A DNA stretch of 43,379 nt from assembly GCA_900544175.1 (NCBI GenBank), contig UQUN01000023.1:1-43379 (forward strand), in the 5' to 3' direction. Positions 33,153 to 39,619 of the stretch are shown here, one piece after another. The translations under genes were made by a program, and so were the position numbers. A model generated the notes under the pieces. That model had not been told where the DNA came from. It did not search any database and saw only the letters and a program-made list of their open reading frames with translations. The stretch's first letter is position 1; every line of letters begins with the position of its first letter. This stretch comes from an uncultured Alistipes sp. Its GTDB lineage: Bacteria; Bacteroidota; Bacteroidia; Bacteroidales; UBA932.

Positions 33153-34907
33153 ATGAAACTGACAAAGAGAATCATCATCCCTATATGCATTGCGGTATCC
33201 GCGCTTTGCCTGGCAAACGGCTGCAGGAACAACAGCACCTCCGGCATCAGCATTCAGCAGACCGGAGAGGAGGCTGACTCCCTGCGCCTTGTCTTCCGGC
33301 ACTACAACATGGAGGGCAGCTATGACTCCATCATTGCGGCAGCCAGACCGGTACTTATGAACGCCATTGAGACACAAGATACGGCAGCAGTACTGCTGGC
33401 AGGATCCTACACCGCGCAGGCATTTCTCTCCCAGGAGAAAATGGACTCAGTGCGCAGTTGCATGAATCTTCTCGCACCTTATAGAGACAGCGGACAGGAT
33501 CCCTCGCTGCAGACGGTACTCTGCATAGTCGAGGGGCTCCTGCACCTGAAAGCCGAATTGAATTACTCCCTTGCGCTGGAATCCTTCCGTGAGGGCTGCA
33601 GATGGGCCGAACTGGGCAATGACCCGGACAACCACATAGTCCTTCTGGCCAACATCGCACATATATTCTATGTCAGAGAAGACAGACTGGGGCTCGATTA
33701 CGCAAGGCAGGCATATGAGATTTCCACCAGAGCGGAAGTGGCGGATTTCCCGAGATGCCAGGCCAATCTGCTCATGGGACAGATGCTGCTGCTGGCGGAA
33801 CGCACACAGGAAGCCGCTGCTTATATCAATACGGCCGAAAGCATGATCGGGAAACATCATTACACTTCTCTGGTTTCACTTTGCAAATTATTGTATGCCA
33901 ATATGTATCAGAATACAGGAAGGTACAAGGAAGCAGAACGGGAATATTTAGAGGCAATGCAGTGGGGAAAATACGCCGAAGTAAGCACAGCCACCATGAT
34001 ATATCTTGACTACGGAGACTTTCTCCGTATGCGCGGCCTTCCATCAGAAGCACTGACACAGTACAAGACCGGCCTCGACATATCCAACAGACACAACAGT
34101 CTGGAATTCCGGCGCGAGCTTCTGAGCAGCATCTCCGACACTTATCAGATTCTTGGAGACAGAGCATCTGCAGCTGAGTTCTCATATCTGTACAAATCCT
34201 ATGTCGACAGCATATCCAACCTGCAGAAGGAACAGGAATTCAACAGCCGGCTGCTGCAGTATTCCAGAATAGAGCACGAGCACGAGATACAGGCCAAGGA
34301 GCTGGCCCTGCTGAAAGCCCGTCGCAAGACCTCTACGGCCGTTCTAATCTCCGTAATCATAGTCATCCTGACCCTGTCATTGTGCATACTCTACATAAGG
34401 CAGCGGAGGGCGAACAAGCTTCTGGTAAAACAGTACGAGACCTATATGCAGCGTCTTCTGCCTTTGGATAAAGAATCCGCCGGACCCGGTACTGCCGGAG
34501 CTGACAGTCACAACCAGAACCTATCTGCAGAACATGAGCTGTTCTGCCGTATAGAGGAGCTGATGAAGAGACAGAAAATATACCGGCAGAAAGACCTGTC
34601 TTTGGACAGACTGGCAGAAATGCTGTCCACCAACAGAACTTATGTCTCAAAAGCCATCAACACCTGTGCCTCACAGACATTTTTCAGTTACGTAGATATG
34701 TACCGTATACGGGAAGCCGTTGCGCTACTGTCCGATAACGACAGTGGAGACGTCCCCTTCAAGCATATAGCGGACATCGTAGGATACAACTCCGTCCAAG
34801 TCTTCTACCGCTCGTTCAAGCGTGAGACCGGCTGCTCCCCCGGCCAGTACAGGGATGAGGCCAGACGCCTCAGAAAAAAGCGCATTGCCACAGAACATAA
34901 TAGATGA
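33153..34907 (+). CDS. TPR-transmembrane-AraC one-component regulator
   Basis: A 584-residue membrane regulator, full-length paralog of the disrupted gene at 5-1642. N-terminal lipoprotein-like signal (LCLANGC, Cys about 24), TPR-like helical sensor (about 40-355; SLEFRRELLSSISDTYQIL is shared with the paralog), transmembrane helix about 385-407 (AVLISVIIVILTLSLCILYI), then a complete AraC HTH domain (about 475-575: QKDLSLDRLAEMLSTNRTYVSKAI and GDVPFKHIADIVGYNSVQVFYRSFKRETG in two HTHs). The start at 33153 opens the signal peptide; an in-frame ATG at 33057 would add an unlikely 32-residue extension. The lipoprotein gene at 35160 is the nearest downstream candidate target. Confidence 0.9.
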   Translation: MKLTKRIIIPICIAVSALCLANGCRNNSTSGISIQQTGEEADSLRLVFRHYNMEGSYDSIIAAARPVLMNAIETQDTAAVLLAGSYTAQAFLSQEKMDSVRSCMNLLAPYRDSGQDPSLQTVLCIVEGLLHLKAELNYSLALESFREGCRWAELGNDPDNHIVLLANIAHIFYVREDRLGLDYARQAYEISTRAEVADFPRCQANLLMGQMLLLAERTQEAAAYINTAESMIGKHHYTSLVSLCKLLYANMYQNTGRYKEAEREYLEAMQWGKYAEVSTATMIYLDYGDFLRMRGLPSEALTQYKTGLDISNRHNSLEFRRELLSSISDTYQILGDRASAAEFSYLYKSYVDSISNLQKEQEFNSRLLQYSRIEHEHEIQAKELALLKARRKTSTAVLISVIIVILTLSLCILYIRQRRANKLLVKQYETYMQRLLPLDKESAGPGTAGADSHNQNLSAEHELFCRIEELMKRQKIYRQKDLSLDRLAEMLSTNRTYVSKAINTCASQTFFSYVDMYRIREAVALLSDNDSGDVPFKHIADIVGYNSVQVFYRSFKRETGCSPGQYRDEARRLRKKRIATEHNR

Positions 34908-34921
34908 GGAGCATTTGCCTG

Positions 34922-35074
34922 ATGGAACCTGACTTGCCCATGACCATTGCTTATTCTGAGCATCAATTGACGCTGGACGCAGCCAGAACTGATGGTTTTC
35001 TTGGGATTATTGCCGACCGGTACCGGGACGAGACCGTACGTATGAACAAGGAAAGGAGCTCATCAGGCATTTAA
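34922..35074 (+). CDS. Small ORF of 50 residues, possible gene remnant
   Basis: Begins MEPDLPMTIAYSEHQ and ends NKERSSSGI, 14 bases after the AraC regulator stop. The segment ARTDGFLGIIADRYRDETVRM weakly recalls the FDGF-x-G-I-x-T motif near the end of IS1634-type transposases, so it may be a relic of an insertion sequence. No ends or repeats of an element were found. Low confidence; it may be non-coding. Confidence 0.25.
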   Translation: MEPDLPMTIAYSEHQLTLDAARTDGFLGIIADRYRDETVRMNKERSSSGI

Positions 35075-35109
35075 CTATTCTTAAATTATACAAAATATCA
35101 AAACTATAA

Positions 35110-35141
35110 TTTGAAATACAGGAAGCCTCTGTTTAATTTTG
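35110..35141 (+). promoter_or_regulatory. Complete Bacteroides-type promoter of the BACON-like lipoprotein gene
   Basis: TTTG at 35110-35113, a 20-base spacer, and TAATTTTG at 35134-35141: both consensus elements at about the right spacing. Predicted start near 35148, leader about 12 nt to the ATG at 35160. This is the best promoter in the window. Confidence 0.7.
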
Positions 35142-35159
35142 TCCAAAACACTGACTTAT

Positions 35160-36890
35160 ATGAAAAAATATTTATTCGCCATCTCCGCCGTGATATTATC
35201 ACTGGCCGCCAGCTGCGACCCAGCCCAGGACACCGGCACACCGGAAATAGTTATCAGCGAAATTCTCAATATCCCGTCTGACTCCGGTACCGCCACAATA
35301 AAGTACGAGCTTGTCAATGCTGTTGAAAACGGATACATTTCCGCCAACGCCACGGAAACATGGATTACCGGGTTCGATTACAGCACGCCCGGTGAGATTG
35401 GATTCCGGCATCTCAGCAATGACGACACAGTGAGCAGGAACTCCGTAGTGAGAGTCACCTACACATACGGAGACAAGTCTGTTTACAAAGAGATCAATGT
35501 CATCCAGGAAGGAGGAGTCCATTATGACTACGAGTATCTGAGCCTTGATAACTTCTACGGTATCTACAATGAGAATTACGGTATCGGAGGAGAGCACAAT
35601 TACAACACTACCATTTCCGACATGCCCATGGTCGGCAACGGAGACTACATCCAGGAAGGCGGAACGTACTACATGCTTGATTTCTACGCACCTGCCCCCA
35701 CCGATCCTGACAAGGTCCTGCCTCCTGCCGGGAGATACACCCTGAGCCTGACAGGCCAGACTGAAGAGATGACCTTCTCATCGGATCTGTCAAAGGCCAC
35801 AAGCACAACAGAGAACGGAGACTACATCTTCGACACCGTATTCATAGAAGGTACCGCCGACATATCATATAACGGCGAATATATGATCCTGGAAGCATTT
35901 CTGACAGATGCCGACAACATGACCCATCATATCAGATACAGCGGTCCGGCAGACTACAGTACAAACGACACTCCCTCGACCCCTGTGATAGAAAACGACA
36001 TATCCTTTACGGCCTCAGGAGCTTCTGCTTTCTTCGTATCGAAGACAGACGACGTGATGGAAGTAAACATACTCCTCTCCGACTCCGGAACAACTCTCAC
36101 TTTGGACGCTTTCATGCCCTTCAATGAGAATGGAGGCATTACTGCAGACACATACTCGATTTCCGACAAAGTATTCGAGCCCTCCAGCCTTTATCCTGGA
36201 GAGGCCGCTGAATTCATGGGCTATATCATGTACATGGGCACATACGCCGAGCACTTTGACGAGAACTATCAGTCATCGATAGGGCTCATCAACAAAGGAG
36301 ATGCAGTTATCACCTCAGTCGAGGGCGGATACAGCATCAAATGCAGCCTTATCACAAAAGAAGGGCATACAATTGCATGTACGTATGAAGGGCCTCTGAC
36401 AGTGGAAGGCATTCCCGAGCCTGTATCGACTCTGACAGAAGACTACACGCTGGATATAGCCAATGCTACTGCTGCAGCCGAGTTCATGGGCGACTTTTAC
36501 GGGACAGGAGGAGGAAACTGGCGGCTGAACATCTCTTCCACAACCAGCAAGGACTCATTCCTCGCAGATTTCGTATGCAACAGCAACAACTATTCTGACG
36601 GCATAATTCCAGGCACGTACACGGCCATCGTAGACTTTCCGGCTCCGGGCCAATACCTTATGGGTTATGCCATGGGCTCCTATTTCGGAGGTACGCTTTA
36701 TGTGGGCGAACTGGACTCCGAAGGAGTTCCAGTACAGATCGCACCGGCCACAGCCGGAGATCTGGCAATATCGAAAAACGAGGACGGCACATACACCGTA
36801 TCCTTCAGGTTCCAGGACGATGCCGGATATTTCTGGGACGGAAGCTGGACCGGCGTAATTGAGTTGTCAGACAGTTCCACGGCACTATAG
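35160..36890 (+). CDS. Large lipoprotein with BACON-like N-terminal domain and internal repeats
   Basis: A 576-residue lipoprotein: signal ends LAASC (Cys about 19). Residues about 25-125 resemble a BACON-type beta domain (ATETWITGFDYS, SVVRVTYTYGDKSVYKEINVIQEG). The rest is made of three related beta-rich units of roughly 135 residues (starting near LDNFYGIY, NDISFTAS and DYTLDIAN), each ending in a segment like MTHHIRYSGP, HTIACTYEGPL or YFWDGSWTGVIEL. BACON domains are often found in glycan- or mucin-associated surface proteins. Function of the repeats is unknown. I start at 35160 where the signal peptide begins; a TTG 7 codons upstream falls inside the promoter. Confidence 0.85.
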   Translation: MKKYLFAISAVILSLAASCDPAQDTGTPEIVISEILNIPSDSGTATIKYELVNAVENGYISANATETWITGFDYSTPGEIGFRHLSNDDTVSRNSVVRVTYTYGDKSVYKEINVIQEGGVHYDYEYLSLDNFYGIYNENYGIGGEHNYNTTISDMPMVGNGDYIQEGGTYYMLDFYAPAPTDPDKVLPPAGRYTLSLTGQTEEMTFSSDLSKATSTTENGDYIFDTVFIEGTADISYNGEYMILEAFLTDADNMTHHIRYSGPADYSTNDTPSTPVIENDISFTASGASAFFVSKTDDVMEVNILLSDSGTTLTLDAFMPFNENGGITADTYSISDKVFEPSSLYPGEAAEFMGYIMYMGTYAEHFDENYQSSIGLINKGDAVITSVEGGYSIKCSLITKEGHTIACTYEGPLTVEGIPEPVSTLTEDYTLDIANATAAAEFMGDFYGTGGGNWRLNISSTTSKDSFLADFVCNSNNYSDGIIPGTYTAIVDFPAPGQYLMGYAMGSYFGGTLYVGELDSEGVPVQIAPATAGDLAISKNEDGTYTVSFRFQDDAGYFWDGSWTGVIELSDSSTAL

Positions 36891-36902
36891 TGGGCATACG
36901 TA

Positions 36903-36966
36903 AAAGGGCCGGCGAATGCGCCACGGACTTCTTCAGCGAACCGTTCACCACTCCGCCGGCCTTTAT
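36903..36966. terminator. Long-stem terminator between convergent genes
   Basis: AAAGGGCCGGCG (36903-36914) pairs with CGCCGGCCTTT (36954-36964) with one bulged base, separated by a loop of about 39 bases, followed by an AT-rich stretch. It lies between the lipoprotein gene and the minus-strand LRR gene, so it may serve both. Confidence 0.55.
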
Positions 36967-36997
36967 TATAGCCGTCTGCCTTGACATTTGTTTTGAG

Positions 36998-37903
36998 TCA
37001 TCCTCCCATTGCAAACTCGTATTCTATGATATCTCCGTATTCTTCTCTTATCTCAGCTACGTTTGCGTCCGAAAGCTTATGATGCCTGTACAGGATTACC
37101 CGGCTCAGCTGATTCTGCGAGCAGGAAAGATATTCCAACTCTTTGTTGTACCGTAAGTCCAGTGAGGTCAGAAGGTTGTCATCGCAATACAGTTCCACCA
37201 GTGCCGTATTCTCGTAAAAATTGATCTCATGGATCCGGTTGGAACTGATATTCAATATGGTCAATGCCGGATTGGCACTCACATCCATGTCTTCAATAAT
37301 GTTATTGTCGCAATGCAATACTTGCAGGGATGCGTTCCGGCCAATATCAAGCGATGCTATCTGGTTGTAACTGCAATGAAAATCTTCCAGAACTGTATTA
37401 CTGCCTACATCAAGCGAAGCAATCGAGTTGAAACTGCAATCAAATATCTCAAGCAAGGTGTTCCGACTTACGTCAATGGCTGTCAGCTGGTTATGGGAAC
37501 AATTCAGCAATATCAGTTCAGGATTGTTTCCTACATCAAGGGTGGAAAGCTGATTCGAGGCGCAGTTCAATCTTGTCAGGGAGGCGTTACCGCTAACATC
37601 AAGGGCAGTCAGTTGGTTGCCCCAACAATAGAGTTCTGTCAGGGAAGTAAAGTACTCTATCTCTTCCATACTGCTGATACCGGCGAAACGGACATCTAAG
37701 ACTGTTGCCGTCCGGGCCTCCTTTTCGGTAATCTGTCCGTCGTTGTTTTTATCCACGGTATTGCGTGGGTTTTCCAGTATTGCCTGCAGGAACTTCTCGT
37801 CCTGGAACCGGATAACAGGACTGTCGTCTGTCCAGGTATTCTTTTTACATGACACAAGCGACAATACCAGCAGCGACAAAGTAAGATAATATGTGTTTTT
37901 CAT
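36998..37903 (-). CDS. Leucine-rich-repeat lipoprotein with an EF-hand
   Basis: A 301-residue lipoprotein (lipobox LVSC, Cys19). A canonical EF-hand/dockerin-type calcium loop DKNNDGQITEKE is at 51-62. Nine consecutive 21-residue LRRs occupy about 88-276 with consensus L-x-x-L-x-C-x-x-N-x-L-x-x-L-D-V-x-x-N. Eight of nine repeats keep the Cys at position 6, forming a ladder on the concave face. The C-terminal segment is an irregular cap. LRR lipoproteins on Bacteroidota surfaces usually bind proteins; the ligand is unknown. A TAAATTTA promoter-like element lies 34 bases upstream. It stands alone, convergent with the lipoprotein gene. Confidence 0.9.
   Translation of the reverse strand: MKNTYYLTLSLLVLSLVSCKKNTWTDDSPVIRFQDEKFLQAILENPRNTVDKNNDGQITEKEARTATVLDVRFAGISSMEEIEYFTSLTELYCWGNQLTALDVSGNASLTRLNCASNQLSTLDVGNNPELILLNCSHNQLTAIDVSRNTLLEIFDCSFNSIASLDVGSNTVLEDFHCSYNQIASLDIGRNASLQVLHCDNNIIEDMDVSANPALTILNISSNRIHEINFYENTALVELYCDDNLLTSLDLRYNKELEYLSCSQNQLSRVILYRHHKLSDANVAEIREEYGDIIEYEFAMGG
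37076..37642 (-). repeat. Tandem LRR-encoding repeats, about 63 bases each
   Basis: Nine 63-base units encode the 21-residue LRRs of the lipoprotein. Similar wording recurs on the DNA (the antisense of TCNAATGTNGG-like stretches such as GCAATGAAAA... varies), so units have diverged and copy number can change by recombination. Confidence 0.7.
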
Positions 37904-37936
37904 AGATGGATAGTATTATTGTCTTTGTTGTGACGG

Positions 37937-37944
37937 TAAATTTA
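37937..37944 (-). promoter_or_regulatory. Promoter-like element of the LRR gene
   Basis: TAAATTTA, self-complementary, matches TAnnTTTG at seven of eight positions and lies 34 bases upstream of the ATG, giving a leader of about 27 nt. Confidence 0.4.
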
Positions 37945-38054
37945 CGGAACATTCTTTGAAATATCAAGTTATTATTATATGACTATCCGCGAAAACACCT
38001 CCTGGATCGCAAGAAACCTCTCCTAAAGCCACTTTCACCGTAAATCTACCCTGC

Positions 38055-38071
38055 ACTCCTTCTGAAGGAGT
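38055..38071. repeat. Perfect 17-base palindrome
   Basis: ACTCCTTC-T-GAAGGAGT, 8-bp arms around one base. The one-base centre is too tight for an RNA loop with all eight pairs, so a dimeric protein-binding or recombination site is more likely than a terminator. Confidence 0.5.
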
Positions 38072-38345
38072 ATGGGACGCTCACCCTCACTACGAAAAAC
38101 ATTCCTGTAAATCAGATTGTTACAGAATGTGCTGCACATCCGTCTTCTTTTAGTGTCAATAGATTTCCAGTGGGGTATGCATACTGTTACTGTAAAATTA
38201 CGGACACGATAGGGAAATGCCTGTTGATTTCAAGCGGGTCAGACTTCAGGCGTTGATGTGTACCTCACGTCCAACAAAGTGTGCTTACAGAAATACCTGA
38301 TAATCAAATGCTCTGAAAAAAGATATCTGTTGGACTTGTGAGGAT

Positions 38346-38462
38346 ATGGGGCTGGATGGCCGTTTGGTGGCGGAATATGCCGGGTCCAGCAAGTTGTCAA
38401 AACGTATATCCTTGATAATAAGCGGAATGAGTTTCGGTGATATGCTGGACATTGCAAAATAG
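38346..38462 (+). pseudogene. Possible gene remnant, 38 codons
   Basis: Reads MGLDGRLVAEYAG... SGMSFGDMLDIAK. The frame is open further upstream to a stop near 38302 (NALKKDICWTCED) but has no start there. A neighbouring frame upstream also reads protein-like (TSNKVCLQKYLIIKCSEKRYL) up to a stop, which suggests a frameshifted gene. I recognise no family. It may equally be chance. Confidence 0.2.
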
Positions 38463-38532
38463 CTGCGCCTGAGACCATTGATCCCCAAAAAAGTTGCCCG
38501 CAGCAAATCACATTTAATGACTAAAGGCATTT

Positions 38533-39603
38533 CTACAGCCTGTCGGCAATGGCTGCGAAGGCTGCTGCATCGGGACCGTCGGAGAATGCGGCCGGTTTGC
38601 CGGTGTCTCCGCCCTGCTCCACGGACATATAGATGGGAATGCTGCCAAGGAGCGGGATATCCAGCTCGTCAGCCATCCTGCGTCCGCCGTCCCGTCCGAA
38701 AATGTAGTACTTCTCATCGGGATGCTCTGCGGGGGTGAACCAGGCCATGTTCTCGACCAGGCCGAGGATGGGTACGTTCACATCCTTGTGGCGGAACATG
38801 TTGATGCTCTTTATCACATCGGCGATGGCTACCTGCTGGGGTGTGGTGACAATGACAGCTCCGGTCAAAGGGATGTCGTGCACCATGGAGATGTGGATGT
38901 CGCCCGTTCCGGGAGGGAGATCGATCAGCAGGTAGTCCAGCTCGCCCCAGTCCACCTGCATGACAATCTGCTTCATGGCGTTGCTGGCCATGGGACCGCG
39001 CCAGATAAGAGCCTGCTCGGGAGCTACCAGATGGCCTATCGACAGGAGTTTGATACCCCATTTCTCAATAGGGATGATCAGGTCTTTCTCCTCGTTCATA
39101 TAGGGCACCTCGCCTTCAGTCCCGGTCATCTTGGGGACGGAGGGACCGTAGACATCTGCATCCACGAGTCCGACCCTGTACCCTTTGCGGGAAAGGGCGA
39201 CTGCCAGGTTGACCGAGACAGTGGACTTGCCAACTCCACCTTTGCCTGATGCAATGGCAATGACCTTGCCTATATTCTGCAGCTGGGTGTCGTCCAGGTC
39301 GTTGACCGTCTTCTTCGTCGGCTTGCGCTCCCGCACCAGCTCAATAATAGAGATCCTGGCGTGAGGGAACTCTGCCGCCATGGCCTCCTCGCACTGCTTC
39401 TTGATAGAGGACAGGAGAGGGTCAGGAGACGGCACGACTAATTTGAAACGGACCAGCACGGCCTTTTCACCGGCCTGCGGATCCGCAGGTTCGACGGCAG
39501 CCCCGTTCCCGTCGAAGAGCTTGATGTCCTCGACGAGACCCAGGGATACTATATCCTTGTCAGCCGCCGGATGAATGATCTTTGAAAGTGTATCTAAAAT
39601 CAT
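38533..39603 (-). CDS. mrp: Mrp/NBP35-family Fe-S carrier ATPase
   Basis: A 356-residue protein with an N-terminal DUF59/MIP18-type domain (about 1-90) and a P-loop ATPase domain (about 100-350) with deviant Walker A ASGKGGVGKST, DADVYGPSVP switch and DLPPGTGD. The family inserts or transfers Fe-S clusters. The C-terminal CxxC cluster-binding pair of many Mrp/ApbC proteins is missing: the region reads ENMAWFTPAEHPDEKYYIFG without Cys. I start at the ATG at 39603, because earlier codons run back through the neighbouring peptidase gene. It follows that gene by 16 bases and is likely co-transcribed. Confidence 0.95.
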   Translation of the reverse strand: MILDTLSKIIHPAADKDIVSLGLVEDIKLFDGNGAAVEPADPQAGEKAVLVRFKLVVPSPDPLLSSIKKQCEEAMAAEFPHARISIIELVRERKPTKKTVNDLDDTQLQNIGKVIAIASGKGGVGKSTVSVNLAVALSRKGYRVGLVDADVYGPSVPKMTGTEGEVPYMNEEKDLIIPIEKWGIKLLSIGHLVAPEQALIWRGPMASNAMKQIVMQVDWGELDYLLIDLPPGTGDIHISMVHDIPLTGAVIVTTPQQVAIADVIKSINMFRHKDVNVPILGLVENMAWFTPAEHPDEKYYIFGRDGGRRMADELDIPLLGSIPIYMSVEQGGDTGKPAAFSDGPDAAAFAAIADRL

Positions 39604-39619
39604 TTCAGCGTAAAAGTTG

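Larger units (their letters stand above)
37945..38532. other. Gene-poor spacer with palindromes and a possible decayed ORF
   Basis: About 590 bases between the LRR gene and mrp without a convincing gene. It contains a perfect 17-base palindrome (38055-38071), a CTGTAA/TTACAG inverted repeat (38105-38110 with 38120-38125) and a plus-strand frame of 38 codons (38346-38462). Antisense frames to 38530 have no protein-like features. It may be the site of a lost gene. Confidence 0.5.

Noticed and set aside
37076..37642. 63-base periodicity as a possible CRISPR array or VNTR
   Set aside because: The repeats are in frame with coding sequence and encode diverged LRRs; there are no constant repeat/spacer units.
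38239..38530. Minus-strand frames of 81 and 90 codons upstream of the LRR gene
   Set aside because: Compositions look random and they overlap each other; the plus-strand frames read slightly more protein-like but are also unproven.
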